A DNA stretch of 64,000 nucleotides from Rotaria sp. Silwood1 (lineage: Eukaryota > Rotifera > Eurotatoria > Philodinida > Philodinidae). The notes under the pieces were generated by a model. It saw nothing but the letters and a program-made list of their open reading frames with translations. It did not search any database and was not told the DNA's origin. Below are positions 26,600 through 39,562 of the stretch, piece by piece (position 1 is the first letter of the stretch; each line of letters begins with the position of its first letter). The DNA lies in NCBI GenBank assembly GCA_905250075.1, contig CAJNOP010000211.1, forward strand, positions 124,001-188,000, written 5' to 3'. The position numbers and the translations under genes are program-made.

Positions 26600-28278
26600 G
26601 ATGATATTTAGCAAAGTTCTCATACGACCCCAACAATATCATCATAACCTTCATAAAATAATGAGATGATATTTTTAGACGATATAGAACAAACCAAGTT
26701 AATTGATTGTCTGTGAAATAATCTGAGACTTGATGCATCAGTTTATCATTGACAATTATCTTTTTCTAGTTTCATAGAAGATGCTCAGATATAGAATGAT
26801 CTTATAGACCATTATCTTCCACGAATCAAAGACAAGAATCATTAACTTTACAATTCAAAAAAAGTTCTAAAGGCTTAAATATATTTATTGGAATATTTTC
26901 ATGGATAATAAACGAGGAATTGATGAAAAAAACGGAACTGATATGCTCGTTTAATTAAGTCTATTGTTCCAACCAATATGGAAAAGATAATTTATTATTC
27001 ATCGATCATAAAATATGATTCTCATCCATGATCAGACAAATTTTTTAAACTTCTTTGAAATTCACCTTTACTCTCAAATTCAATAAAATATGATATTGAT
27101 TTTTGACGAAAACTATTTTCTTCAAAAAAAATCACGTATAGCAATCGAAAAATATTCTTTTTGTCCGATTCTCTATAGATGATTATTCGAACAAGCCAAT
27201 ATAATTTAACTTCAAAAAGTTTTGAAACAAATAGGAAACGTACTTTTTTTATTCTATCGGAAATTTTATTGAAAAAATAAAGCTTGTGCACTTTCTAAAA
27301 GTAATCAATGAAAATATTCGTTCTAATTAAAAGAGTTTATGGATGATGAATATTCATCTATGTGAATTGATCGGCAATTGAAAATCGAATATGTTTAAAG
27401 TGTAAAAAGTGTTTGAATGTCCAATATCTAGACCGTACATTTAATTGATATAGATATGATCAATCAATCAGAAATAACAGAATGCGCAATGACCAATCGA
27501 TAAATTCCCTTTGGAATATTTGAATCGTTCGATTATTTCTCATTTGATTCAACTATCAAATTATGTTACTTTATCTTTTCCTCTTAAATATTAAACAAAA
27601 ATTAAATTTAAAACATTTTTTTTTATTTCTATATAACAATATTTTCAAAAAAAATTTTTTTAGATTTTTTCAGATAAAAAAAGACATAGAACATGTTTCG
27701 CACGTTTCTCTGTATTGTTGTTCAATTTTTTCCTGTATGAACAGATTAAATTAATTCTTTCATCGACTATTTTAATAATCTTCCATTTTTCTTTTATTTT
27801 TCATTTGACGTTTTTATATTTCTGCTTTAATACTCTATAAGAAAGGCAAATTAAATGAGATTCATACTTTTTTTCCTTTTTTTTATTTAATGTTAATCAT
27901 AATATTATGTTATCTTATACAGTAGAGATTTCATTATCGAATGAGTATGTCTCGTTGTCTTATTCATTTTCTCATTCAATTCTATTAGAGAACTAACTGT
28001 AATGGCTTGATCAAATTAAATACATCGAGACAAAAAAAACAAGATTAGGGTCACAACGACCAAAGTCGCGTTGACATTATTGTCTCTTTGTCTATTGCCT
28101 TTTTTCCAATACGAGTGGAAGAAAAAAAAAGAAAGAAGAACCGTTAGTGTGATTCGAGCGGCGTCATTCATTGCATAATATGCTAATAGAAGTCATCGTC
28201 GTCGTTCATCGTTCACAAGTCATTTCCATAATTTAAAAAATCAAACGACACATCGTCACATATCCAAACAGACAGACA
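26600..28278. other. intergenic, nothing recognised
   Basis: AT-rich DNA upstream of the Ig-domain gene. Only chance open frames. The last ~250 bp (28030-28278) are somewhat less AT-rich and presumably include the promoter of that gene. Confidence 0.5.
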
Positions 28279-29333
28279 ATGATCATCACTACATTTTCTT
28301 TTTTTGCTTTTTTTGTAAGTTTTTTTTTTCTTTTCTTTGATAATCAATTCATTGATAAATTCTTATTATCCTTATTAAATAGTATTATTTATCAATAATA
28401 ATGATGGCTATTGGTTCTCCTGTATCATCAATATTATTGAAACGTTTAAGAACACATAAAACAATTCAATTTCAATCAAAATTGAGTTCACCAATTGAAA
28501 ATAACGTCAATGAAGGTTCAGCATTTCATTTAACCTGTTCATTTTTATCAAATTTTGATAAAATCGATATATATTGGTTTCATAACGGAACTTTAATTGA
28601 ATCATTTATTTCAAAAGTATTTTGTCTTCTTTCTTAGTTGAAAAAACTTTTTTGTAATATTATTTTTGTTTCAATTAGAAAAATTTGGAAGAAGAAGATG
28701 ATGATGTTGAAGATTCTTTTTTGGGTGTTTCAATTATATCAACAATAAATATAGAAAAAATATCATTTGATATGAATGGCTCTTATCAATGCGTTGGAGT
28801 ATATCAACATATTCATGTTCAACACACATTTCATGTTCATGTTAATACAAGCCGTAAATTTTTATTGAATATTAAAAAAAAATCATACTTTTACTTATTT
28901 CTTATTAGAGAATAATTCTTCGATGAAAAATTCTTCTATAGATTCATTTATTACTGGTAAGTTGAGTTGGTTTTCAAGTTGAATGTATATATATATTAAG
29001 AAATTCTAGTTCATACATCTCAAGCTTTATTTGAACCTCGCAATTATGTATCATTAATGTGTCGTTTTGCTTCCGATCGAAAAGATGAATGTAAAACAAA
29101 ATGGTTTAATCCATATGATAAACCATTAGATACATTTAATGAGACAACAGATTTAATTTTGCAAAATGCTACTTTTGATGATTCAATGGGTTTATATACT
29201 TGTCGAATTTGTTGTTCAAATCAATGTCAAGAATTAACATCTTTTGTTTATCCAGTAAGAGTTTTAATTAATATTTCATTTTTAGTTTTTTTTAACTAAT
29301 TTATTTATTTTTCAGGCTGAACAAGAAAGATAA
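28279..29333 (+). CDS. secreted protein with two immunoglobulin-like domains
   Basis: The function is unknown; the domains suggest extracellular binding. Six exons: 28279-28314, 28383-28616, 28679-28853, 28909-28956, 29010-29254, 29316-29333, phase-consistent, 251 aa. The first exon codes 12 residues and, with the start of exon 2, forms a hydrophobic signal peptide (MIITTFSFFAFF then YYLSIIMMAIG). Ig domain 1: Cys64, Trp77 (IYWFHNG) and Cys128 in the DMNGSYQC signature. A Ser/Asn linker follows. Ig domain 2: Cys182, Trp196, Cys229 in DDSMGLYTC, then extra cysteines (RICCSNQC). There is no membrane span and no GPI-type hydrophobic tail, so it is likely secreted. Several N-glycosylation sequons occur. 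An acidic run (EEEDDDVED) sits in domain 1. Confidence 0.75.
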
Positions 29334-32300
29334 GTAAATATAAAAAAAAAAACATTTCTCTATTTAAAAGAATTCCTTTTATGTAAATCTTTGTCTGTAT
29401 ATTTGTTTCTACTATTGTAGTATTATCTCTCCTTTCTTATTCAAGAAATAAAATAAGAACAGATTTAGAAAACAAAAATTAATCAAGAATAATAAAAATT
29501 TTTTTTTTTTTATTCATAAAGAGAACAAATAATTGATTTATCATGATGACTTAACAAATCCAAATAAGAATATTAATTTCTAATTGATTTTCTTAATGTA
29601 ATATATAAGCACCAATATGTTCAATCAGGTTTTTATTTAGATAAAAAACATTCTATTGAACTAAGATAGACATTAAGATATAGTGACTAAAATATTTTCA
29701 ATTATTAATTAATATCTATATTTAATTTACTTTTTACATTAATCAATTCATAAAGAAAAAATAGTTTTTGTATCAGTATTAAAATAAACCAAAATTTAGT
29801 CTTTTTGAAAAGATTCTTGTAAGAAAAAAAAAGCATATCATGAAAGAGTATATAATGATCATAGTTAGCTAAGTTTAAATGGATCTACATCAGAAAAATT
29901 CATTTTCAAATCAATAAATCAATTTAATCGATATTTATTTGTCAAAATCAAATTTTTATATTCGAATTTATTTAAGAGAAACTTGATAGTTTTAATTGAA
30001 AATTATTTCTAAATTTTTTTTCTATATATAGAATAATAAAACTACTTCGATGATAATATTTTTTTCCCCTTCAGATTACTATCTTAGGTCACTTTGTTCC
30101 GTTTTCTACTCCAGAAATCAATGCAGAAAACCTTGACAGTTATTTCTTCTGGGAATCAATTTATCACTCGGTCAAAATAACAACAAATAATTGAATAGAA
30201 GTCATTTCAAATAGATAATTTATGGATAAGTGCTAGATGACAAATAACCAAGATTTTTTTTCAAGGTTTTATCAAGTTCATGGTGACATGTGAAAGAAAC
30301 ATAAACGATTAAATAATTATGATTAACTTTAAAAATGTATTCATTTTAATTGGAATAAAATAAAAATCCAATGTTTTTTTTTAATAATCTATTATCGAAT
30401 CATTTTCTATTTATTCCCTGTTTTTTTTGTTGATTTATGTTAGATGAATTCTTCCGACAAATAAAATAGGATATTAAGTCATTGTTCAAAACAATTTCAC
30501 AGCAAATAAATAAAATTGAAAGAAATCAATTAAAACAGAGAAATTAGAAAATGCAGTACAACTGTTAGATCTTGAAATCATTTTCGAAACTTCTATTCAA
30601 TTAAACATTCAGTTTTCCTTGTTTTTTTTATTATTCTTAACAGAATAATGAATCTGTCATGAGAGAGTAAAAATCAAGAGACAATATTTTGACAGATTCA
30701 AATGCTACAACTGTCACTAGAAAATCATCTCAACTGAACATAATTCAATCAAGACAAACAATAATCAAAAATAATCTCGCCATATAGTTATATATAAACA
30801 CTGATAAATCGAAGATGAATTATCAAAAGAACCTGTCATAATTACGCATCATGCTCGATTATTATGATCTATTTTCTCACTAATATAGTTCATTAACAAG
30901 TGTTTTTGATTGTATCTGACGAGGTGACGTTTTCAAGCAATCAATCGCTTTTGAATTCGGATTCTGTACATAAGACAGACTTCAGTGAAATATATGTATA
31001 AAAATACAAAAGGATAAGTTCTCTTGAATCTTTTGCCCAGATTTACTATAGGCATTTTACTAGAATTTTAGCCTCGGGTATGACATGTATCAAAAACTCG
31101 TATGAAGATATTTCAATCTGATAATGTACCTAGAAAGAAGTCTGATTGCCAGTAGACTATCTTGAAAATATCGGCTCAAAAAAATGTTTTCTGTCTGAAA
31201 TATGAAAGCCTGCAATATCACCGATATTCTATAAAAGATGCGAGAATTTTCGTTTTTTTGAACTTTCATAGCTCTGGAGGGTAACGTTCTTTTAAGTGAA
31301 AATTTTCAGGATAGTCTACTTATAAATAGACCTGTCTATAGGTAATATTCCTGGTTGAAATACTTTTATTCGAGTTTTTGGTCCATATCATACTACAGAC
31401 TAAAATTCCAGTACACAGCGCCTATATCTTTGAACAGAAATCTCAAGAGAATTTATCTTTTTTTGAAGTTTTTCATATTTCAATAGAGTTTACTTTATAC
31501 AAGAGGCCGAGTTCAAAATTGATTGATCAGTTCAGGATGTTCTCTAGTAAAACACTAGATGAACAACCAGTTATTTCACCAAATTCATACAATTCCTTTA
31601 TTGCAACTTATTTATATTTATTTTAGTAATCAACAAATCTATGAGCAATTGTTCAAAGTGACAAGTGAACGTATATACGTTATGATTAACAAAGGCTTAT
31701 GAGACAAACAGCTCGATCTTGCCAATGTAGGTATTTCATTATTCACTACTTCGTCCATTTCATCTTGACAATTCATTGTTTCCTACATGAACGATGGCAA
31801 TAGTATCCTCATTTGGTCATTCCTCTCGACTTTCTCTTCGAGACGCTGTGCCACATAACTTTCGTTCGTTCGAAGTGAGCCAGTTGATAGATCTAATTAG
31901 AAACTATTAGGAAAATTTTTAAGCACTTGAACGAAACATATGAACAAAGAGACTAGCGAATACACAAGATGAAGTAGAAGTAAAACGAGAAAACTATTTG
32001 AGGTCTGCATAAAAACCTTTCAAACATCGTTGCATTACTTAATATATACTCCTGTAAGAAATTGTTCGACATATTTCAAAAGTAATTTCCAACGTTGATG
32101 AAAACACTAAAGAATTGTTAGATAAAACAATCATTATAATAGAGGGCCAAGTTGAATTATTGTAGAGAGAAGTTGACATAAAAGATAAGCAATCAGATGA
32201 AAATGATGTTTTGACAGAAAAAATAACGATAGGTAAAACAAATCAATTTGTCTACTAACATAATCGATGAATAATCTTCACCCAAATACTTCCAGCTGTT

Positions 32301-32772
32301 CTGATGTTTATAATATAGCTTTAAACTCTGTTAGAAACATTTAAAAGATTTGAGGTAAACAATATCTCAAATAAGGATTACCAAAGAAATGTTCGGCTTC
32401 TGTCAGAATGTTTCTCGTCCTCAATTTCCTGCAATATCATTAAGCAAGAAAAGGATCACAATGACCAGAATGTGTTCACAGTAAAAAAAAAAAAAAAAAG
32501 TAGTTAGTTTCCCTAATTTTTATGGTGTATAGAGACTGAACTCGAGAAGATTAGAAGTTCTTGAAATCATTAATAAATTTGATGCATCATTTATCATGTG
32601 CACGAAAGTAGGAGAACAATGACACACCAAATCAATACCAGACTTTAATATATTTTACGAGTTGGCTAGAAATGAAAATTAAGGAATAAAAATCAGTGTC
32701 AAAATAAAAATGGATCGAGTAGTGATAGACACCGTAAGATCTGTCAAATATCTAAATTGGATCATAAAAGTT
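29334..32772. other. intergenic, nothing recognised
   Basis: 3.4 kb, AT-rich. An 82-codon open frame at 31378-31626 has no recognisable motif and is not treated as a gene. Confidence 0.5.
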
Positions 32773-33264
32773 GAAGATACTCTTAGTATTTTGTCGATTT
32801 TATCGTTATCAAGAAGCAGCAACAATTTTCAAAAATATACTATTAGATATGGAATTCAACGGACTATATTATAGTATACAAGAATTTTTTGACAAAGTAT
32901 TAATTATAATGATTTAATAATTTTTTTTATGAATTACTAACTAGAGACATGCTTTGTCAGAAATTTATATCTTCAAGTATACTATTATAAATAGTTATTA
33001 CCAAACAAAAATACAATGTTATTCAATTTTCGATGCTCTTTTTAACAGTATACTTGAAGATTAAAATCTTTAACAAAATATATCTCTAGTTAACAATTAA
33101 TAAAAATTATTAATTAATAATATTACATTGTTATAATTAACACTTTGTCAAAAAAAATTTCAGTATATTGTAGCCAGTTCGATTCTACATCTAATAATAT
33201 ATTTTTGAAAATCGTTTCTGTTCTTTTGGTAATGATATGATCGATGAAATTCTAAGTGTCTTAA
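32773..33264. repeat. long imperfect inverted repeat
   Basis: Two arms of about 215 bp (32773-32985 and 33048-33264) are reverse complements at roughly 75-80% by eye, around a ~62-bp loop. Landmarks shared by the arms: TTTTTGACAAAG, CTAACTAGAGA and ATCTTCAAGTATACT on one strand. There is no clear target duplication or open frame. It may be a decayed foldback element or two inverted copies of one repeat. Confidence 0.65.
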
Positions 33265-34003
33265 GCGCTGCTCTGTTAGAGAAAAAATAAAGGTTCCTTC
33301 TTATTGTTCACACTACAATCAATTAGATCAGAGACAGGTAATCTGTGTGGATCTTGATTCTGACTTTATATATCACTCAAAATAACTACCTCCTTTCTTC
33401 TCATAGAAAATACTGAAATAAAGTGTCTTTGACTTGTATGGCCCAGTTTATATATTGTACGGATTAAAATAACTGTATTTTCAACAACAAAAACAAACGA
33501 AAGAAGTTACTATTTTCTAGATAATCCGATATAATCTATAATCTGGATACATCAAAAATAACTTTGGCGAAAACTTAATGAGGCGATAAAACCAGCATAT
33601 GAAGATCTGAAGGTGGTTTTTCGTGTTCATATTTGAATTAAACATGGATGATAACCTTTGATGCAACAGCTATCAATGAGAAAACGATTATGCAGTTGAA
33701 AAAGTTTCTTCGTTCGAATAAACTTGATCATTGTGTGATTATAGGTTGTGTCTTTCGTCATTGAGCAAGTTTTATTCATGTATAGAATGAATGAATGATA
33801 ATTTTTTTTCTGTCAGCATGTTTTTATTTGTTCGTGTCTGGTTATAAAAGGATGTTCCATGTAGAAGATAAAAGGTTAAACAAAAGACAAACAAACCTGG
33901 GTTCTTTTCAAAGACAAAACACATTGGAAAACACATACAAACAAATCGTGCAGAAAAAAATAGCAAGGAAAAAAAAAACGAATAGTCACTGAATTTGATT
34001 TAT
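33265..34003. other. intergenic, nothing recognised
   Basis: DNA downstream of the FKBP8 stop on its strand. Overlapping 64-70-codon open frames on both strands near 33800-34088 overlap the FKBP8 tail exon and its 3' region and show no motif. Confidence 0.5.
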
Positions 34004-37000
34004 TCACGAAGTATTCCGATGTTTGATAAATGTGACAATAGCAAGAGTAGTAAAGACAGCTGTACCTATAGCAATATATGGCCACCAACTGTTATTTGTA
34101 TTATCAATCTTAATTAAAAAAAAAAAAGCAAATAATAAAATTGAATAAAATTGAATATGAAATAGTTGTAAACCTGATTAGTATTATTTATTTGACGTTT
34201 TTCTGTTTTTGGTCTAAACATACGTTGATAAATTTCTTTTTCATTTTTTTGATAATTAGCCAATTTATTTTCACAAATTTGAATCATTTCATTAACTTTT
34301 TCTCTATCACTAGCTGAATTTGGATTTCCTTTTTGAATTTGTATAAATAATTTTAATGGTTGAATAGCTTTATCATATAAACCTAATTGAAAAAAAGCTT
34401 TTCCTTGTCGAAATAAAGCTTTAACATTTTTTGGATCATGTTTAAGAACATTTTCAACAGCATGTAAACAAGCATCATATTTATTTAAAAGTAAATTAAC
34501 TTGAGCAACATTATTTTCTACTTGAATAAAAGCATCATTTAATATAGATCGTTGATCTTCATTAAATGAAATTAATATTGGATTAATATCTGTATCTAAA
34601 AAACGAAGAGCACCATTATAACATTGAAGAGATGTTAAATAATCTTGACGACGATAATGAAAATTTCCCATTTGTCGTTTTTTATCTCCCCAATAAAGTC
34701 TTTCATCAATTGATAATTTTTGAACATCAGGTGGACTTTGCCAATCATGTAATTCTAATTCAATTTTCATTCTATAGGAATTATTTGAAGATACAGGTGG
34801 AATTTGTTTTTCTAGACAACCAATATCACCATAACAATGTCGAATATCACTATCAATTAAAGCACATTCACCACGATCCATTGTTTGAACACATATATCA
34901 ATTGCTTGTATTATATCACCTTCACTTGCAAAAAATCTTTCATTTGATACATTTTCAATCAAATGAATATTTGAAGTTAAATTATCAATTAATGATAATT
35001 TATATGAAACTGTTACCATTGTACTACGTGTTGGACGACTATTTAATTCACCTTTAACTATTGTCTAAATAAACAAAAAGAGTTTTTTTTTCTTTAATTT
35101 TATTATTTTTTTACTTGTTTAAGTAAAGTTTTATTTCCAAGAATATCTTCAAATTCTGATGAAATTAATTTACTATTTGATAACAATGATTCTTCTTCTT
35201 CTTGTTTATTTAAATTATTTGATTTTCTATCAAGTTTTTCTTCAATGTCTGTTGATGTTTTAGTTAAATTTGTAACAATATTATCCAGAATATCATTTTC
35301 ATTTTTAATAGTTATATCTTCAATTGATTCTTTTTCTAATTCAATTCTTTCACTACTTAAATCATTTGAATTTTCTTCTAATGTTTCACTTACAACATCC
35401 GATAATAAAGATAATTCTAATGGTATAGTTATTTCTTCATTTTCATAATTATCTTCATTTGTTTTTTCAAATTCAGTTAAATGATCATTATTAATTAAAT
35501 TTGATTCCAATTTTATTGACGAATTCTTCGTTTCATCGACTGGTCGAATATCAATTTTATGATAATCTTCATTTATTTTTTCAGATTCTATTGAATCATG
35601 ATGATCCATCGAGTTTGATTCAACCTCTATTGAAGAATCATTTGTCTGATTAACTATTGATTCAACTAAACCAGTATCATTTTCATGATGATCTTCATCT
35701 ACTTTTTCAGGTTCCATTGATGGACTATTATCAGTTGAACTTGTTTGAGAGTCTATTGAAGAACTATTTGTTTGATCGTGGGTTGATTCATTTAAAGGAA
35801 TATCATTTTCAGGTATTTTTTCAGATTTATCCAATGGAAGATGATCAGATAAATTTGACTTAGATTCAGTCGAAGAATTATTTGTTTGATCAACTGTTGA
35901 TTGAAGTAAAGGAATATCGTTTATATTTGTTTCGACATTTGTTGCTGTTTGATTAATTGACAATTCAACTGAAGAAGATTCATTTATTTGATGATCCTGA
36001 TTCGATATTTCCATTTCTGTTTCAATATGGTTATCAATTGTTGATTCTGATGGAATAATATCTATTTTTTGTTTATCATCATCTAATTTTTCAGATTCAT
36101 TTAATGAACTATTATCATTTGAACTTGATTGTGATTCTATTGACGAATCAGTTGTTGCATTCAGTATTGGTTCAACTATAGGAATTTCATCTTCATTTGC
36201 TTTGTTAGATTCATTTAAAGGACTATTATCAGTTGAATTTGATGTTGATTCTATTGATGAATCGTTTGTTGAGTCAACTGAATGAACATTATTATCTACT
36301 TTTTCAGATTCATTTGAAGGACTATTATCATTTGAACTTGATTGTGATTCGGTTGAAGAATTATTTGTTTCGTCAAGTATTGTTTCTGTTGGAATAAGAT
36401 AACTTTCATGATGATGTTCATATGGCGTTTCAAGTTCTGTTAAAATACGATTATCATCTATGGTTGAGTGTGTGACTGTTGAAGATTCGTCATTATGATG
36501 ATTAATTGATATTTCATTAAATTCTGGTTCAGCTGAAGGAATATCATCATCAGATTGACGTTGTGATCTAGATAAAATTCAATAAAATAAGTTTGATCTA
36601 AAATTTTTCATTGATAATCGATTGACATAAAACAAAAATTGTAGTTTTTTAGAAAGACAAATTAAATTACGAAGAATTTTTTTATTTCTTTTTTATGACG
36701 AAAAAAATTTGTTGATGTGAATCTGTGTTCTTTTGTATTGGTTAATTATTTAATATAAAATAGCAAAATATTTATTATGAAGTTTTATGATATTTGATAA
36801 GAGAAAAATAAAAACAACTAATTTTCTCAATAATTAACTAAAAGAGGAATCGAGATCATCTGATAAGATTTCGAAATTATCTTATCTATATTTAATCTGT
36901 CATAGTCATACGTATAGATAAACAAAACGTAGGCAAATTTTGAAAAATATAACTAGAAAGTATGACGTCCATAATGTGTACAAGAATGGCAATGTTCGAA

Positions 37001-38002
37001 TAACGATACAAATGAGTTTATTATGAAAAAGAATTTTAATGTTTTATTTATTTTTTTGAGTAAATTATTTCAATAGGTTTATTGTTTTTAGTTTCGATAA
37101 AAGAGAAATCCAGTTGATATTTGTTCAATGTAGAATTTCAAATTGAATCTATTAGTTTCTATCAATAATTAAAAATTGAGAAAATTTGCTTCATAGAACT
37201 TACTAAAATATTAATTAGAAGTTTAATTTATCGATTAAAATTAAGAACGACTATCAAGTTAAGTTTAGAACGATTTTTAATTTTACTTTGTCTTTTCTAT
37301 AAATAGAAACAAGTCAATTATATTAGTTTTGAAACTTTTTAAAACATGCTTAAGATAATCATACTGAAAATTTCTCGAGTAGATACCGAATCTAAGCAAC
37401 GATGAAAGTATTTAGTGATTATCATCTATAGTTACAATCATTCTGACTACTAAGAGTTTCTTTTGATGAGTCCGCTTCTATCAGAATCCCATGTAAGACA
37501 CTACTTGTTACATGGAAGTCATGTCTCTTATACTATCAACTTAATAATAAAATAGAGTTAAAAATAAAACTAACTTGAATGGATCTGGTTGATGTTGAAT
37601 ATTTGATAAAAGTTGCTCGACGGAAGACAAATCCGCATGATTTTGATTAATTGCAGTATTAAAATGTTGAGAAGAGATTGGATTTTGGTTAAATGAGTCT
37701 TGTTGGTTATTTATTTGTTTTTCATCACTCTCAGTTGAAAAATGAATAAATTCAGAATTTAATGGTGTTTCTTCGCTAGAATCGCTTTGATTTAAAGAAT
37801 TATCTGATGTTTGAATATTTGATAAATTTTCATGAAGATTTGTTTGATCATGAATATGATTTCTATTATCATCTGTTAACAATGTTTCTTGTTGATTATG
37901 TTCAGAAGAAGATGAATGATGGTATACATAATTATCTTCATTTGATAAAGAATTCAAGGTTTCTTTTTTATCAGCAATATCCATATGACTCTCGTCACTC
38001 AT
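34004..38002 (-). CDS. FKBP8: FKBP8-like tail-anchored immunophilin with long acidic repeat extension
   Basis: FKBP8 (FKBP38) is a membrane-anchored co-chaperone of the mitochondrial outer membrane/ER that binds Hsp90 and Bcl-2. Exons: 38002-37575, 36567-35115, 35064-34174, 34108-34004, phase-consistent, 958 aa (human 412). The FKBP domain begins at FEDILGNKTLLKQ (about 613-627) and includes GDIIQAIDICVQTMDRGE and HCYGDIG, as in FKBP8. A three-repeat TPR region follows (about 745-890), with WGDKKRQMGNFHYR and NVKALFRQGKAFFQLG. The last exon codes a tail anchor: Trp-Trp, a hydrophobic stretch, then KHRNTS. The first ~610 residues are Ser/Asn/Asp/Glu-rich and disordered, with about seven degenerate ~40-residue repeats. 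Human FKBP8 has only a short acidic N-terminus. It lies 152 nt behind the coiled-coil gene on the same strand. Confidence 0.92.
35470..36410 (-). repeat. coding repeats of ~40 residues in FKBP8
   Basis: Roughly seven imperfect units of about 120 bp. Each has the pattern D/E-x-T-N-(D/N)-S-S-(I/T)-E-S ... (D/N)-N-S-P-x-x-E-(S/P)-E-K ... E-(N)-D-I-P. Examples: NQTNDSSIEVES, DQTNNSSTESKS, DETNNSSTESQS. The frame is kept throughout, so the units are under coding constraint at least for reading frame. Confidence 0.7.
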
Positions 38003-38031
38003 ATTGACGAGTTTATTTCAAGAAATTCAAT

Positions 38032-38046
38032 CTAGAATTAACAATA
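38032..38046 (-). promoter_or_regulatory. possible spliced-leader acceptor of FKBP8
   Basis: On the minus strand TTGTTAATTCTAG ends 29 nt before the FKBP8 ATG, between it and the upstream coiled-coil gene. Position and motif fit a trans-splice acceptor. Confidence 0.35.
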
Positions 38047-38154
38047 AAGAAAAACTCTAATATAATATATTATCTTTAATGACTATTTTTGTTTCTTTGT
38101 TTTTCTTTTTCTAAATCTGACAGAAATAAAAAAACAAAAAAAAAACGAAACATT

Positions 38155-38835
38155 TTACTTCGATGATCGTTGTGAAGATGAATTAGTTTTATGATGTTTA
38201 TGATGAAAATCATTTAAAATAAATTCTTTATTTTGATGATTTACTTTTCTTTTTGATGAAAATGATACTGGTGGATCATAATCAGTTCCAACATCATTAG
38301 TTAAACGTCTTTCTTCATCCATTCGAATTAATTTAAAACCTAACATTGAAAATGTTTCATCAGAAAAATCTTCATTTGTTAAATTTGCACAAGAAATTAT
38401 TTTTTTTAAAGCATTTTTAACTTGTTCATAACTAAAAAAAAACAAAAAAGAATGTTTTTGTTTTTTGAAATAAATATATATATATATATACCGTTGTTGA
38501 ATTTGTTTAGTTTGTTGATCAAGAATTATTTGTCTTTCAGCTAATCTTGCATGTTCACCTCGAATTTGATGAAGACTTTCTTTAATTAAATGATATTGTT
38601 TAATTAATGTTGTTTGATGTGTTTGAAGATTTTTAAATTGTTCTTCTAATTCATTATTTTCTTGTTCAACTGTATTACAAATTGATTTTAATGAACGTTC
38701 ACTTTCTTCATATGTTCGAAGTGCTTTTTCAAGAACATTTTCTTTTTCAATTTTTGAAATTTAATAAATTAGATAATAAAACATATGTTTAAAAGAAAAT
38801 AAAAACCTACCTACCGATGAATGAGAACAATCCAT
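38155..38835 (-). CDS. small coiled-coil protein, unknown function
   Basis: I do not recognise a family. Exons: 38835-38811, 38741-38492, 38431-38155, in phase, 183 aa. After a nine-residue start (MDCSHSSVE), residues 10-95 are strongly heptad-like and charged (LEKALRTYEESERSL, LDQQTKQIQQRYEQVKNAL), so a long coiled coil is expected. The C-terminal ~70 residues are polar, with basic and His-rich patches (HHKHHK) and a Ser-rich end. The first junction is uncertain: a donor four bases earlier would change two residues and break the frame. A (TA)n tract sits at the 3' junction of exon 2. The layout recalls centrosome or kinetochore accessory proteins, but no motif supports a choice. It is divergent from the microprotein gene at 39292. 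Confidence 0.6.
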
Positions 38836-39291
38836 TATATTTAACTTATTAAAGAAAAAGAAAAACGAATTCAATTCAATTTATTTCAGGCGAAATTCTA
38901 TTGAATCATTGTTTTTAAATTCAATAAAATATGGATTTTTCTTATAACAATTAATTCAATTTATTTTGAAATGATATTTAGTCAATTTTATATTTATTTT
39001 TTATTTTATTAAATGATTAAATTTAGTTTTATTCAACGAAATAAAATGAAAAATCTAATTAAACTCCATCTATGCTCTTTTTTTTTTGTCTCAATGGTTC
39101 ATTGAAAAATAAAACGACCAATCATTGTTATATCATATGTCGTCATCATCAACTCATAAATTATCGATTTATATAAATAGATGTGTTCTGTTGTTTTTCT
39201 CGTTAGATGAGGATTTTTTTTTTGTTTTGTTAGGAATAAATAAATACTTCAATTTTTCTTCCTAGATAAAATCTCTTTAATAGACAGCAGG
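38836..39291. other. shared divergent promoter region
   Basis: 456 bp between the divergent starts of the coiled-coil gene (minus) and the 67-residue protein (plus). It is AT-rich. An acceptor-like TTTTTCTTCCTAG ends at 39265, 27 nt before the downstream ATG. Confidence 0.4.
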
Positions 39292-39562
39292 ATGATATTT
39301 GGCGTTGTTGCAAAGACTGGATCAAGATTATTTACTGTAAATAATTTTTTTGTTTTGTTTTTGTCTGTTGTTTCGTTAATTAATTTTTTTTTTTTATATT
39401 TAGAAACATGAATTAACAAATTCAGCAATGAACAAAGAACGTTTCTCATTTAGTGCAGCGGTGTTTATGTCAATTATTGGACTTGGATTATCGGTCTTTA
39501 GCACAAATCAAATGTTACTCGCCTCGGCATCCACACGATCTATGCTGACCAAATCCCAATAA
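39292..39562 (+). CDS. 67-residue single-span microprotein
   Basis: Two exons, 39292-39336 and 39404-39562, with a GT-AG intron in phase 0. The N-terminus is short and basic/hydroxylated (MIFGVVAKTGSRLFTKHEL), resembling a mitochondrial targeting sequence. Residues about 31-48 form a hydrophobic span (FSAAVFMSIIGLGLSVF). The tail is polar and ends TRSMLTKSQ. The size and layout match small accessory subunits of respiratory complexes or small integral membrane proteins, but I cannot assign it. Support: an acceptor-like tract before the ATG, in-phase junctions, less AT-rich coding text than its flanks, and AATAAA-like sequence downstream. It is too short to be certain. Confidence 0.45.

Noticed and set aside
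33772-34088. Overlapping 64-70-codon open frames on both strands
   Set aside because: They overlap the FKBP8 tail-anchor exon and its 3' region and have no motif or splice context.
34632-35863. Plus-strand open frames of 67-141 codons opposite FKBP8
   Set aside because: They are antisense shadows of the FKBP8 exons, which carry the clear domain motifs.
38471-38490. (TA)n tract as a regulatory element
   Set aside because: It is a short microsatellite directly after a splice donor in an AT-rich intron.
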